Shown: positions 28,587 to 38,369, counted from the first letter of the stretch. The stretch is 64,000 nt of DNA from DASQBT01 sp049578545 (GCA_049578545.1 JBAUMF010000030.1:124001-188000); one strand, 5' to 3'. Notes: generated by a model from the letters alone, not told the origin. Numbers and translations: made by a program.

Positions 28587-29339
28587 ATGATCCGTTACGA
28601 ATACCCCCTCAACGAACGTATACGCATACTGCTCAGGCTTGAAGATCTTTTTGACAAGCTGGACTGGTATGTGGCAGGCGAGCATCCGCTGGATCATCAT
28701 GCAGCGTTGTTGACGTTGTTTGAGATAGGTGAAGTTACCCTGCGTTCGGACTTGAAATCCGAGTTGCTGCAGGAACTGGAGAGGCAAAGAATTGCGCTGG
28801 CAGCTCTGGCTGATAATCCGGGAGTGGAGACGTTCAAGCTTGATCAGGTGCTCGAGAGTATCCGAGCAGCTTACTCAGGCATTCACGCCATGCCGGGCAG
28901 GGTGGGCCATCACCTCAAAGAAGACGAGTGGTTGATGGCTATCAAGCAAAGGGCAGTGATCCCGGGTGGGTTGTGCGAATTTGACCTGCCTAGCTATCAT
29001 CGCTGGCTGCATGTTGCGGTGGATAGGCGCAAACAAGACTTGCAGGCTTGGCTTGAGCCCATGCTTCCCGTTCGTTCTTCTATCGGCATTATTCTGCAGC
29101 TGTTGCGGAAAGGCAGCGACCCGCAGCTACTTACCGCGAAAGGTGGCCTGTTCCAATTGATGATGGAGGGACGCCAAGCCCAAATGCTGAGAGTCGGGCT
29201 GGAAGATGATTGCCTCTGTGTGCCGGAAATTTCCGCAAACAAGTACGCTCTCAACATCCGGTTCATCAGCTGTACACCGGGTCAACCCAAGGTATGTCCG
29301 GAATCTCTGGAGTTTGAATTGACCTTTTGCAGCCTATGA
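28587..29339 (+). CDS. zapD: Cell division protein ZapD
   Basis: A 250-residue FtsZ-binding protein that bundles FtsZ filaments. The frame is open from 28500, but family similarity begins at MIRYEYPLNERIRILLRLED, hence the start at 28587. The C-terminal beta-rich domain ends IRFISCTPGQPKVCPESLEF. The stop overlaps the yacG ATG (ATGA). The coaE-zapD-yacG order is well known. Confidence 0.93.
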   Translation: MIRYEYPLNERIRILLRLEDLFDKLDWYVAGEHPLDHHAALLTLFEIGEVTLRSDLKSELLQELERQRIALAALADNPGVETFKLDQVLESIRAAYSGIHAMPGRVGHHLKEDEWLMAIKQRAVIPGGLCEFDLPSYHRWLHVAVDRRKQDLQAWLEPMLPVRSSIGIILQLLRKGSDPQLLTAKGGLFQLMMEGRQAQMLRVGLEDDCLCVPEISANKYALNIRFISCTPGQPKVCPESLEFELTFCSL

Positions 29340-29542
29340 GACCAGAACGAGGAACTCACTTGAACCCCAAAGTGGCCTGCCCGACTTGCGGTCGCTTGCA
29401 GGTTTACAACAAGGACCATGTGTTCCGGCCATTTTGCAGCGAACGCTGCAAAATGATAGACCTTGGCCATTGGGCCAATGAGACATATCGGTTCCCTGTG
29501 TCAGAGGGGCAGTCAGTACCCGAAGACTCAATGCCGGATTGA
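29336..29542 (+). CDS. yacG: DNA gyrase inhibitor YacG
   Basis: A 68-residue zinc-binding protein that binds GyrB and inhibits gyrase. The zinc ligands are visible as CPTC and FCSERC, followed by the family motif KMIDLGHWANETYRFP. The ATG overlaps the zapD stop by four bases. A TTG at 29360 with GAGGAA upstream is an alternative start. The last 15 bases overlap the convergent rpiA. Confidence 0.93.
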   Translation: MRPERGTHLNPKVACPTCGRLQVYNKDHVFRPFCSERCKMIDLGHWANETYRFPVSEGQSVPEDSMPD

Positions 29543-30187
29543 GGTTTCTACTCCCGATGCCGTTCCCAACAGCAGGATATCTGCGGGACGTCGGGCAAAC
29601 AAGCCATTGGTCACAACCCCGGCGATCTGGTTGAGTTCGGTTTCCAGTTTTACCGGATCGAGAATGCTCATGTTTGAGACATCCAGAATCACATTTCCAT
29701 TGTCTGTGGTGAATCCTTCGCGCAGCTTGGGTTGACCACCCAGTTTTACGAGTTCGCGGGCAACATAGCTGCGGGCCATGGGGATGACTTCTACTGGCAG
29801 CGGAAATGCGCCTAGAATGCCAACCAGTTTGGACTGGTCGGCTACGCAAACAAAGTGCCTGGCGCAGGCCGCGACAATTTTTTCCCGGGTTAATGCGCCA
29901 CCACCACCCTTAATCATGTGGAAATGTTCGGTGATTTCGTCTGCACCATCCACGTATATATCTATGCCATCCACGCTGTTCAAGTCAAAAACAGAAATGC
30001 CGTGGCTTTTCAGCCGCTGTGCTGTGGCTTCTGAACTGGCAACGGCACCATCGATTCGGCCCTTCACCCTGGACAGTTCGTCAATGAAATAGTTGGCTGT
30101 GGAGCCTGTGCCCACGCCGACAACGCCATCTTTCACATAATCAATAGCCGCTTTGGCGACCGCCTGCTTCATCTCGTCTTGAGTCAT
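29528..30187 (-). CDS. rpiA: Ribose-5-phosphate isomerase A
   Basis: A 219-residue enzyme interconverting ribose-5-phosphate and ribulose-5-phosphate in the pentose phosphate pathway. GVGTGSTANYFIDEL, VDGADEI and KGGGGALTREK are the family's phosphate-binding and catalytic motifs. It is convergent with yacG, overlapping by 15 bases. Confidence 0.97.
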   Translation of the reverse strand: MTQDEMKQAVAKAAIDYVKDGVVGVGTGSTANYFIDELSRVKGRIDGAVASSEATAQRLKSHGISVFDLNSVDGIDIYVDGADEITEHFHMIKGGGGALTREKIVAACARHFVCVADQSKLVGILGAFPLPVEVIPMARSYVARELVKLGGQPKLREGFTTDNGNVILDVSNMSILDPVKLETELNQIAGVVTNGLFARRPADILLLGTASGVETSIRH

Positions 30188-30530
30188 CTCGCTTGCCTTT
30201 TATCGTATCAACCTGCAAAGATAGCGGGATTTCCCGTTTTTCTCAAACATTGGGAGCCTCTGGTGAGGCCTTGCATGAGCCGCGTTGCTGACGAATTAGA
30301 GAAGATTGCGAAGCACCGCGCGGGTCGCATGTGTCTTCGAAGCCAAGCAGCGCGCCAGAGCAAGCGCTCAAATTTATCTCGACCTCCGCGCATGGGCTCG
30401 GGCTGGCAATCTGCATCTTCGGGCGCCGTGATGTCGTAGAATGACTACGAGCCCATCGCCCCTTTTTGCATGTCATCCCGCCAGGCCCCCTGCGCGACCA
30501 CGCAGGACTTGATCGGAGGTTCCTAGATTT
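30188..30530. other. Intergenic region between divergent rpiA and ilvA
   Basis: A 343-bp stretch that must hold both promoters. It contains a small perfect hairpin (TCGTAG, loop AATGA, CTACGA) at 30434-30450, and GGAGG eleven bases before the ilvA ATG. I see no convincing gene. No leader peptide rich in Ile, Val or Leu codons was found upstream of ilvA. Confidence 0.5.
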
Positions 30531-32054
30531 ATGCCGCAGCCTGTTGACGATTATCTCGAGCGCATTCTGACTGCCCGTGTCTATGATGTAGCGATTGAAA
30601 GTCCGCTGGACATGGCGGCAAACCTTTCGCGCCGGCTCAACAATCAGGTCTGGCTGAAGCGCGAAGACTTGCAGCCGATCTTTTCGTTCAAGCTGCGCGG
30701 TGCCTATAACAAGATGGCCAGCCTGACTCCTGCCCAGCTCAAGCGAGGGGTAGTGGCTGCTTCAGCCGGAAATCATGCTCAGGGCGTGGCCTTGGCTGCC
30801 CAAAAGCTCGGTTTGGCGGCCACTATTGTCATGCCGGCAACCACGCCCCAGATCAAGATCAATGCCGTTGCCTCTCGCGGGGCGGAAGTGATTCTTTATG
30901 GCGACTCTTACTCAGACGCCTACGAACATGCCCGGCAGATTACACGGTTGCAAAACGCCACGTTTGTTCACCCCTATGACGATCCCGCTGTGATCGCGGG
31001 GCAGGGTACGATCGCCATGGAAATTCTCAGGCAGCATGGCGGACCCATCCATTCAGTCTATGTTCCGGTGGGCGGCGGCGGCCTAATTGCCGGCATGGCG
31101 GTTTATATCAAACGCCTGCGCCCGGACATACGCGTGGTGGGCGTAGAGCCCGAGGATGCCGATGCCATGGCGCGTTCCCTGTGTCGTGACGAGCGGGTGA
31201 AACTTGCCAACGTAGGCATATTTGCCGACGGAGTGGCAGTCAAGCAGGTGGGTCAAGAGACGTTTCGTCTGTGCAAGCTGTATGTGGATGAAATCATCCG
31301 CGTAGACAACGATGCCATCTGCGCGGCTATCAAGGATGTATTTGAAGACACACGTTCCATTCTCGAGCCGGCTGGTGCTCTGTCAGTTGCGGGCCTGAAA
31401 GCAGCGGTGGCGGGCGATCGTCTCAAAGGCAGGAACCTGATCGCGATTGCCAGCGGCGCCAACATGAACTTTGACCGGCTTCGCTATATCGCTGAACGGG
31501 CAGAATTGGGCGAGCGCCGCGAAGCAGTCATTGCAGTCACGATCTCTGAAAAACCCGGAAGTTTCCGTGCGTTCTGCGCGATGCTTGGTGCACGCAGCAT
31601 TACCGAATTTAACTACCGCTATTCAGATCCTACCGCAGCCCAGGTGTTTGTCGGCTTGCAAATTCATGGACGTGATGAGGCGGACAAACTGATCGCCCAA
31701 TTGAAACAGCACGGTCTGGATGCACAGGACCTAACGGACAACGAAATGGCCAAGTTACATATTCGCCATTTGGTAGGTGGGCGTGCGCCACAGGCCATCA
31801 ATGAGCTGATCTACCGGTTTGAATTTCCTGAGAGGCCCGGCGCGCTGATGAAATTTCTCAACAGCATGAGCAGCGGATGGAATATCAGCCTGTTCCATTA
31901 TCGCAACCATGGTGCGGATTACGGCCGCGTATTGGTGGGGATACAGGTGCCGACAGAAGAAAAGCCGAGCTTCCAGAAGTTTCTGGAGAAGCTCGGCTAT
32001 CGTTACTGGGATGAATCCCGCAATCCTGCGTACAAGCTATTCTTGGCTGGCTAG
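30531..32054 (+). CDS. ilvA: Threonine ammonia-lyase, biosynthetic
   Basis: A 507-residue PLP enzyme that deaminates threonine to 2-oxobutanoate, opening isoleucine synthesis. Lys54 in FSFKLRGAYNKM binds PLP; SAGNHAQG and the Gly-rich VGGGGLIAGMA hold the phosphate. Residues 330-507 form two ACT-like regulatory domains (SVRSF-type EKPGSFRAF and ERPGALMKFLNSM), so isoleucine feedback is expected. The length marks the anabolic form. Confidence 0.97.
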   Translation: MPQPVDDYLERILTARVYDVAIESPLDMAANLSRRLNNQVWLKREDLQPIFSFKLRGAYNKMASLTPAQLKRGVVAASAGNHAQGVALAAQKLGLAATIVMPATTPQIKINAVASRGAEVILYGDSYSDAYEHARQITRLQNATFVHPYDDPAVIAGQGTIAMEILRQHGGPIHSVYVPVGGGGLIAGMAVYIKRLRPDIRVVGVEPEDADAMARSLCRDERVKLANVGIFADGVAVKQVGQETFRLCKLYVDEIIRVDNDAICAAIKDVFEDTRSILEPAGALSVAGLKAAVAGDRLKGRNLIAIASGANMNFDRLRYIAERAELGERREAVIAVTISEKPGSFRAFCAMLGARSITEFNYRYSDPTAAQVFVGLQIHGRDEADKLIAQLKQHGLDAQDLTDNEMAKLHIRHLVGGRAPQAINELIYRFEFPERPGALMKFLNSMSSGWNISLFHYRNHGADYGRVLVGIQVPTEEKPSFQKFLEKLGYRYWDESRNPAYKLFLAG

Positions 32055-32074
32055 CGAACGCTGCCCCGGCTTTG

Positions 32075-32266
32075 CTACTTGTCAGTGGTCGAGGAGGTCT
32101 TGATTCCAAAGGGCAGGTAGGCAGGACACCAACCAATTACTCCTGTAACCAGGGGCAGCACGCCTATCCAGGCCCAGATAGGTCCACCCATCAAGGCCCA
32201 GGCAATCAGGGCGACGCCCGCGACAATGCGAATACTACGATCAATAACGCCAACGTTACCGGCCAT
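32075..32266 (-). CDS. DUF2892 family small membrane protein
   Basis: A 63-residue protein with two hydrophobic segments. It begins MAGNVGVIDRSIRIVAGVAL and ends with the typical GVIGWCPAYLPFGI. This matches the DUF2892 (YgaP-like inner-membrane) family. The start at 32266 is chosen for similarity and for GGAGAGAGAG just upstream; the frame runs further to 32335. It is convergent with ilvA, 20 bp apart. Confidence 0.85.
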   Translation of the reverse strand: MAGNVGVIDRSIRIVAGVALIAWALMGGPIWAWIGVLPLVTGVIGWCPAYLPFGIKTSSTTDK

Positions 32267-32727
32267 GACTCTCTCTCCATTCTGGTTGATGAGGCCACCA
32301 CTATAACCCCGGATGGAGATTTTGTATGCGATCAAGGTCCCAGACCGGGTAGTTCGGAAACTGCCGCCAACCGGGCAAGATCGCCATACTCAAAATGCCT
32401 GTTTTGCCTGTCTCTAGGCGATGCCGCCTGATCTTTGGAACCATCATCGCGGGCGACTGATGACTTCACGAGTTGCCCCCAACTGGTCAGCCAATTCCCG
32501 TCCACTCGCGGCAGGATTTCTCCTTCAAGAAGTGGCGGGAACATGATGCAGGGCATGCCCCGCGTCAAACAATGCGGTTGCGGGCGGGCTGCTTATCCCG
32601 GCGTTTTCTGCCCGCGACGCGCCATCATGTCTCGCGGCGACCCTGCGAGGAAGCAAGGCGATTGAACAATTCATGCAGAAGTTCTTCTGCACTTGGGCTC
32701 ATGCTGGCCATGATAAGCTTTACTAGC
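32267..32727. other. Intergenic region upstream of slt
   Basis: About 460 bp without a recognised gene. A 40-codon frame at 32543-32665 with several cysteines (KQCGCGR, VFCPRR) follows a GGCGGGA, but I know no relative and the slt frame also runs open through it. It probably holds promoters for slt and for the divergent DUF2892 gene. Confidence 0.4.
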
Positions 32728-34707
32728 ATGAACAAGAATTCCCTGATCTTATTGGTGGCGATCGTCTTTGCGTGGACAAGCAGCAAAGCAATAGCTAATA
32801 GCGACGATGCATTTCTGCAAGCCAGGCAAGCTTATTATGCAAAGGATGCAAGGGAGTTTGAACAACAGGCATCGCGCATCGGTAAGAACTATGTATTGTA
32901 TCCCTATCTGGAATACTGGCGCATCAACCGGGATCTAGGCGCTGCAGGCGATGCGGCCATTGCCGACTTTCTGGCAAGCCATGCCGATACCTGGCTGGCA
33001 GAAAAACTGCGTGCGGACTGGCTGAGGGATTTGGGGCAACGAGAATTCTGGGCTGCATTCTTGCCAGAATACTCCCGATTGGGAGATCCAGACCTCACCC
33101 TGCAATGCTATGCGCGACGTGCGGAGTTGGCCTCGGGAAATTTTTCAAATTTGCGCAATGCGATCGGACTCTGGTTCTCGGGCGGTGACTTGCCTTCAGC
33201 ATGTACGGCACTGTTTGTGCAGCTGATTTCCCGTGGCTATCTGAGCCAGGAAGACATCTGGCGCCGCTTGCGCCTGGCGTTATTTGACAGGAATCCGGAG
33301 GTGGCAAAATCAGTGGCGACTGCCCTGCCTGCCGAGATCAGGCCGGATGCTTCCGAAATAGACCAGGCAGGGAAGGACCCTGTCAAAGCTCTGACCGGTA
33401 ACGGGCTCGACATGACACGTCGTGCCGATCGCGAGATCGCACTTTATGCCCTTGGTGTACTGGCCAAGTCTGATCCTGACAAGGCGGCTGAGATTCTGGC
33501 AAGACTGAGTGCAAGCCTCCCCGACATTGATCGGCGCGCAGCCTGGGGTTTGGTAGCCTATCGAGCAGCATGGTCCCATCATCCCAAGGCCCTGATTTGG
33601 TTCGAGAAGTCGGGCATGGGGGGGCTTTCCGATCGCCAGCGGGAATGGTGGGTGCGATCCGCGCTCAGGGCTGGCCAATGGCGCAAGGCTTTTGAAGTAA
33701 TCAACAGCATGAGCGCGGAATCCCAAAACCAGATAGCCTGGCGATACTGGAAAGCACGTGCCCTAAAGAATATGGGGCAGGTCTATGCGGCCAATGCCCT
33801 GCTCGGACCTCTGTCAAAGGAATATAATTTTTATGGGCAATTGGCGGCAGAAGAGTTGGGCCAGACCATGGAAAATCCAGTTGCCAATATCCGCGTCTCT
33901 GGAGACGAGATCCAAAAGGTTGCTCAGAACCCCGCAATTGCAAGGGCGCTGGCACTCTATAACCTCGGATTGCGCAGCGAAGCTGCCGATGAATGGAAAT
34001 GGGCGATACGCAACGATAGCGATAGGGACCTTCTGGCAGCCGCGGAATTGGCCCGACAGCAGCAGTGGATCGATCGCGCAATCAACACCGCGGAAAAGAC
34101 CCGTGAGCAACATAATTTTGATCTGCGTTTTCTTGCGCCTTTTCGCGATCAGGCCTCTGCTTATGCAAAAAAATATCAGATTGATGAGGCCTGGGTTTAT
34201 GGAGTAATCCGTCAGGAAAGCCGTTTTGTTTCAGAGGCTAAGTCAGGAGCTGGGGCGATGGGCCTGATGCAACTCATGCCAAGCACTGCTCGTTGGATTG
34301 CCCGCAAGCTCGGCCTGGCGCGCTTCAAGGTCAGAGATGCACATGATCCTGAGACAAACATCAAATTTGGTGCCTATTACCTGCGCACATTGCTGGACAG
34401 CCTGGGTAATCAGCCGGTACTCGCGACCGCCGGATACAATGCTGGCCCTCGCCGAGCGCAGCGTTGGCGGGATGATCAACCCATGGAGGCGGCAGTCTAT
34501 ATTGAGTCAATCCCGTTCACCGAAACCCGCGAATATGTGAAGAAGGTGATGAGTAATGCGATGTTTTATGCTGTTCGTTTTGGCCAGTCTTCGTCGCTGC
34601 TGAAGGATCGTTTGGGCGAAATACCGGGTCTTGGTCAGCCTGCACCTCTGGCCACCAGCCCGGAAGATAGAAGTCCCGCACTGGAGGGCGACTCGGTGGG
34701 AGGTTAG
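32728..34707 (+). CDS. slt: Soluble lytic murein transglycosylase
   Basis: A protein of about 659 residues. A signal peptide (residues 1-24, ending KAIANS) is followed by a long superhelical region of about 430 residues and a C-terminal SLT/goose-lysozyme domain. The catalytic Glu is in VIRQESRF; GAMGLMQLMPSTA and TAGYNAGPRRAQRW are the other SLT motifs. It cleaves peptidoglycan to 1,6-anhydro-muropeptides in the periplasm. The frame is open upstream to 32473, but the signal peptide fixes the start near 32728 (32701 and 32710 are alternatives). Confidence 0.92.
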   Translation: MNKNSLILLVAIVFAWTSSKAIANSDDAFLQARQAYYAKDAREFEQQASRIGKNYVLYPYLEYWRINRDLGAAGDAAIADFLASHADTWLAEKLRADWLRDLGQREFWAAFLPEYSRLGDPDLTLQCYARRAELASGNFSNLRNAIGLWFSGGDLPSACTALFVQLISRGYLSQEDIWRRLRLALFDRNPEVAKSVATALPAEIRPDASEIDQAGKDPVKALTGNGLDMTRRADREIALYALGVLAKSDPDKAAEILARLSASLPDIDRRAAWGLVAYRAAWSHHPKALIWFEKSGMGGLSDRQREWWVRSALRAGQWRKAFEVINSMSAESQNQIAWRYWKARALKNMGQVYAANALLGPLSKEYNFYGQLAAEELGQTMENPVANIRVSGDEIQKVAQNPAIARALALYNLGLRSEAADEWKWAIRNDSDRDLLAAAELARQQQWIDRAINTAEKTREQHNFDLRFLAPFRDQASAYAKKYQIDEAWVYGVIRQESRFVSEAKSGAGAMGLMQLMPSTARWIARKLGLARFKVRDAHDPETNIKFGAYYLRTLLDSLGNQPVLATAGYNAGPRRAQRWRDDQPMEAAVYIESIPFTETREYVKKVMSNAMFYAVRFGQSSSLLKDRLGEIPGLGQPAPLATSPEDRSPALEGDSVGG

Positions 34708-34743
34708 AATTTCTAATCATTTCGGCATTCGAAGAAGCAACCA

Positions 34744-35778
34744 ATGAAAATACAGAAGATATGTGTACTGGGAGGGTCGGGGTTTGTTGGCCAGGCATTG
34801 GTCAGCGCACTGGCCGGACAGGGCAGGAAAGTGCGAGTCCTGACACGAATGCGGGAGCGTTCCAAGGAACTGATTCTTTTGCCCACCGTGGAAGTGGTAG
34901 AGGCGGACATTCACAACGAGATGGATCTGGTAAGACAGGTTCGCGGAATGGATGCCGTGGTTAATCTGGTGGGTATTCTGCATGAGAAAAAACATGGCCA
35001 GGAAGATGCACCCGAAATACGTTCGGGTGCCTTTCATCATTGTCATGTGGATTTGCCCAGAAAGGTTGTTCAGGCATGCACAGAATCAGGGGTTAGGCGG
35101 TTATTGCACATGAGCGCCCTAGGCGCCAACCCCGTTTCCAAATCGGCTTACCAGCGCTCCAAAGGCGCGGGTGAGGTCATTATGCGTGAAGCGGGACTGC
35201 TTCAGCAGAATAGTGAAACCTTGTATCTGAACGGTCCACAATTCGCCCGTGAATGCGGACTCAACGTCACAATTTTCCGGCCTTCCGTCATTTTTGGCCG
35301 CGGTGACAGTTTCATCAATTTGTTCGCCAAACTGGTTCGCCTATTTCCCATCATTCCACTAGCCAATGCTCAGGCGCGCTTCCAGCCGGTTTGGGTAGAG
35401 GATGTGGCACAGGCTTTTGCTGAAAGCCTCGAGGATATTGATTCCTTTGGGAAAACCTATGATCTGTGTGGGCCTAAGATCTATACCTTGAAGGAAATAG
35501 TGGAATACACAGGCCACCTGCAGGGAAAGCATCCACACATCATCGCCCTGAATGACAGGCTTTCCTATTTGCAGGCTTGGGCAATGGAGTTCAAACCGGG
35601 TGAAAAGCTGATGACGCGCGATAACTACTATGCCATGCAGGAGGACAATGTCTGTCAAGGCGAATGGCCCTTCAAGTTCGAGCAGGCCACGCTGGAAGCA
35701 GAAGTACCGAAATACCTCAACGGGCAAAGCCCGCGGGCACGCTACGACATCTTACGTGGGCATGCAAGGCGGCATTGA
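34744..35778 (+). CDS. NDUFA9-like NAD(P)-binding epimerase/reductase family protein
   Basis: A 344-residue short-chain dehydrogenase-like protein with the N-terminal Rossmann loop GGSGFVGQALV. An atypical Tyr-Lys-like position lies at SAYQRSKGAGE. The central part (GLNVTIFRPSVIFGRGDSF) is typical of bacterial relatives of the complex I accessory subunit NDUFA9. The substrate is unknown. It lies 36 bp after slt and 43 bp before cca on the same strand, so the three may form an operon. Confidence 0.88.
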   Translation: MKIQKICVLGGSGFVGQALVSALAGQGRKVRVLTRMRERSKELILLPTVEVVEADIHNEMDLVRQVRGMDAVVNLVGILHEKKHGQEDAPEIRSGAFHHCHVDLPRKVVQACTESGVRRLLHMSALGANPVSKSAYQRSKGAGEVIMREAGLLQQNSETLYLNGPQFARECGLNVTIFRPSVIFGRGDSFINLFAKLVRLFPIIPLANAQARFQPVWVEDVAQAFAESLEDIDSFGKTYDLCGPKIYTLKEIVEYTGHLQGKHPHIIALNDRLSYLQAWAMEFKPGEKLMTRDNYYAMQEDNVCQGEWPFKFEQATLEAEVPKYLNGQSPRARYDILRGHARRH

Positions 35779-35821
35779 ATCTTTCGCCTAACACTTTGCT
35801 GCTGGCTGATCCCTGTTTTCA

Positions 35822-37081
35822 GTGAATATCTCCGACCTCGTCTTTTACGAAGTAGGTGGTGCGGTTCGGGATGAACTGCTAGGCGTCCCGGTGCAAGATC
35901 GGGATTATGTTGTGGTCGGGGCTACGCCGCAAAAAATGGAGGCCCTCGGCTTCCAGCCCGTAGGTAAGGACTTTCCCGTTTTCCTCCACCCCGAAACGCG
36001 TGAGGAGTATGCCCTCGCACGCACTGAAAGGAAGTCCGGCCGCGGTTATAAGGGCTTCACAATTCATGCGGGCGAGGATATCTCGCTTGAACAGGATCTC
36101 CAGCGGCGCGATCTCACTATCAACGCCATGGCGCGCAATATGGAGGGCGAGATTATTGACCCTTATGGCGGCCAGGCCGACCTGCAGGCAGGCGTCTTGC
36201 GACATGTCAGTCATGCGTTTGCCGAAGACCCGGTTAGAATCTTGCGCGTTGCGCGTTTTGCTGCCCGGTTTGAGACCTTTACCGTCGCGCCCGAAACGCT
36301 TGATCTGATGCAGCAGATGGTGGCAAACGGCGAGATCGATTATCTGGTTCCGGAGCGGGTCTGGCAGGAGTTGTCACGCGGACTCATGGAGAAACGCCCC
36401 TCACGCATGTTCCAAGTGCTGCGCGAATGCGGAGCACTGGAAAAGATTCTGCCGGAACTGGACAGGCTATTTGGCGTGCCGCAACGCGTGGAATTTCATC
36501 CAGAGGTAGATACCGGTATCCACATCATGCTGGTAGTGGATTGGGCTGCGCGGCACGATTGTGGCTTGCCAGTGAGATTTGCCGCATTGACTCATGATCT
36601 GGGCAAAGGCACAACGCCATCATCCGAGTTGCCAAGACACAATGGCCACGAAGCTCGGAGCGTCAGTCTCCTCAAGCCCTTATGTGAACGCATGCGGGTG
36701 CCCTCTGATTGCAGGGATTTGGCCCTATTGGTTGCCCGCTACCATGGGGATGTTCATCGGGCCTTGGAACTGCGGCCTGACACTATTCTGAGAATGCTTG
36801 AATCAACTGATGCGTTTCGCCGCCTAGAGCGGTTCAAGGAGTTCCTTCAGGCCTGCGAAGCCGATTTCCGGGGCCGACCAGGTTATGAGGACCGGGCCTT
36901 TCCTCAAACCGACTATTTGAAGGGGGCGCTGGCTGCTGCCCAAACTGTGGATGGCGCGCAAATAGCGAGGTCAAATCCGCCAGACAAGATTGCTGATGCA
37001 ATTCGATCAGCGCGAGAAGCGGTATTGGCTGAATTTTGTGACGAACAAAAGGTCAATCCGCCCCGTGTCGATGCAGAGTAA
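35822..37081 (+). CDS. cca: Multifunctional CCA tRNA nucleotidyltransferase
   Basis: A 419-residue class II enzyme that builds or repairs the 3' CCA of tRNAs. The catalytic domain shows VGGAVRDELLG, the DxD-type motif VQDRDYVVVG and RRDLTINAMA. An HD domain follows (TGIHIMLVVDWA, FAALTHDLGKG), the phosphohydrolase part of the E. coli-type protein. The GTG start is used; Glu replaces the usual residue just before VGG (FYEVGG). The HD domain agrees with the long form. Confidence 0.95.
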   Translation: MNISDLVFYEVGGAVRDELLGVPVQDRDYVVVGATPQKMEALGFQPVGKDFPVFLHPETREEYALARTERKSGRGYKGFTIHAGEDISLEQDLQRRDLTINAMARNMEGEIIDPYGGQADLQAGVLRHVSHAFAEDPVRILRVARFAARFETFTVAPETLDLMQQMVANGEIDYLVPERVWQELSRGLMEKRPSRMFQVLRECGALEKILPELDRLFGVPQRVEFHPEVDTGIHIMLVVDWAARHDCGLPVRFAALTHDLGKGTTPSSELPRHNGHEARSVSLLKPLCERMRVPSDCRDLALLVARYHGDVHRALELRPDTILRMLESTDAFRRLERFKEFLQACEADFRGRPGYEDRAFPQTDYLKGALAAAQTVDGAQIARSNPPDKIADAIRSAREAVLAEFCDEQKVNPPRVDAE

Positions 37082-37112
37082 TCGATCCCGGAGCAGTGGT
37101 TGAGGTTGACAC

Positions 37113-37475
37113 TCAGTGCCAATCGTATCCTCTGAAATGGCGGTCTCCACTATGACCGTCATCCCAGCGGCCATCATGGTCATGACTCCCACCCCAACGG
37201 TGGTGATCACGTTCCACCCCGCGATAAGGATATGCGGAACGTGGAGCAGGAACAACAATCCAGGGACCGGGCCGGTAGTCAGAATAGGTCCAGTAACGCC
37301 GGCCTCCGAACTCATGCAGAATCTGGAAGTGGGCAGGACCATCATGCAAACGGATGGAAGCCACGGGTTCCACCCGGATGACGCGGCCATGATGGCGGCC
37401 GCGTTCCCAATCCGCCCAGCTTGGCGCGCTGAATGCAGCGCTCAACATCACTAGTGCAAGTGTTTTCGTTAACAT
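37113..37475 (-). CDS. Small exported His/Arg-rich protein, function unknown
   Basis: A 120-residue protein with a clear signal peptide (MLTKTLALVMLSAAFSAPSWA). The mature part is rich in His, Arg, Asp, Tyr and Trp, with repeated aromatic-charged motifs near the end (DHHRWGGSHDHDGRWDDGH). This may bind metal ions, but that is inference. It lies 3 bp downstream of the glycine-zipper gene and is probably cotranscribed with it. Confidence 0.75.
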   Translation of the reverse strand: MLTKTLALVMLSAAFSAPSWADWERGRHHGRVIRVEPVASIRLHDGPAHFQILHEFGGRRYWTYSDYRPGPWIVVPAPRSAYPYRGVERDHHRWGGSHDHDGRWDDGHSGDRHFRGYDWH

Positions 37476-37478
37476 GGC

Positions 37479-38051
37479 TCACCTCCAATCGTGATAGGAA
37501 TTGTCGCGGGAGTAAGGAGTCTGCGTGTCTGAGACAGAGACGCTTACGTTTACGTCCAGCCACTGGCCGGGGTTGTATGGCAGGCGGGTAGCGTATTGCT
37601 GGCCGTGATAGTTGTAGATTACGTCATAGCCAACCACGATATCGCGGACGTTGTCGGTTACCTGACAACGTTCAACTTGACGCGGGCGGATCTTGCTGTA
37701 GTAACGGTCATCACCATTCATGCGATCGCCAAGCACCGCACCGGTTGCGGCGCCAACGGCCGCGGCGGCGACTTTTCCAGCGCCGTTTCCTACTGTGGAG
37801 CCGAGCAATCCGCCGGCGATTGCGCCGATAATGGCGCTGCCATTGTCGTTGCGGCTACGATAGACCTGCCGTTGATAACCTACAGTTTCAGTCCAGCATT
37901 CCTTTCGCGGCTCGTTGATACTGTTGTAAACCGGGGTTGCTGAAATGACCCGTGCCTTGTCGGAAAAATCCGGGCGGTAGTCGGCCTGTGCACTGGCGGC
38001 ACTGAGACCGACAACTGTGGCCAGACTGATGATGAGTGATTTGGTTTTCAT
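37479..38051 (-). CDS. Glycine-zipper 2TM-domain outer-membrane-type protein
   Basis: A 190-residue exported protein with a signal peptide ending SAQA. A central glycine zipper, about residues 75-110, has GAIAGGLLGSTVGNGAGK and then GAATGAVLGDRM, as in the Rickettsia 17-kDa surface antigen family. A C-terminal domain carries VERCQVTDNVRDIVVGYDV, typical of these proteins. No lipobox Cys is seen after the signal. The start at 38051 has GGAGAG upstream. It is central in a set of three small exported proteins. Confidence 0.85.
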   Translation of the reverse strand: MKTKSLIISLATVVGLSAASAQADYRPDFSDKARVISATPVYNSINEPRKECWTETVGYQRQVYRSRNDNGSAIIGAIAGGLLGSTVGNGAGKVAAAAVGAATGAVLGDRMNGDDRYYSKIRPRQVERCQVTDNVRDIVVGYDVIYNYHGQQYATRLPYNPGQWLDVNVSVSVSDTQTPYSRDNSYHDWR

Positions 38052-38081
38052 GGTTACTCTCCTATTCAAAGCGCGGTCTGA

Positions 38082-38369
38082 TCAGCGACGGCCGCGCCCG
38101 TCGTTTCCGTTGTAATGGCGGCGTTCATAGCCGTAGCCATAACCCCGCTCCGATTCATGTTGGTACTCACGCTCTCTTTTGGCCTGTTCGGCCTGCTGGT
38201 CCTGCTGTTCACCCCGGTTGGCGTTGCGAGCCTGGCGGCTGTCCCGACGGTCTTGCCGGGCAGCATCCCGCGCGGCCATGAATACGCCATCGGAGGCATA
38301 GGCCCGGGCCGGCAGGATCGCGGTCAGGCCACTCAAACTTAGCAACACAATACCTAGTTTGAATTTCAT
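38082..38369 (-). CDS. Small exported Arg/Gln-rich protein, function unknown
   Basis: A 95-residue protein with a signal peptide (MKFKLGIVLLSLSGLTAILP, ending AYA). The highly charged low-complexity mature part (RDAARQDRRDSRQARNANRG) ends in Tyr-Gly-Arg repeats (GYGYGYERRHYNG). GGAGC lies seven bases before the ATG. It is first gene of the three-gene set and divergent from the response regulator across 147 bp. I recognise no family. Confidence 0.75.
   Translation of the reverse strand: MKFKLGIVLLSLSGLTAILPARAYASDGVFMAARDAARQDRRDSRQARNANRGEQQDQQAEQAKREREYQHESERGYGYGYERRHYNGNDGRGRR

Noticed and set aside
30434..30450. Hairpin upstream of ilvA as an attenuator
   Set aside because: Only six pairs, no leader peptide rich in branched-chain codons, and no T-run directly behind.
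32543..32665. 40-codon cysteine-containing frame upstream of slt with a GGCGGGA before it
   Set aside because: No known relative, and the frame lies in a stretch where several frames are open; too short to support.
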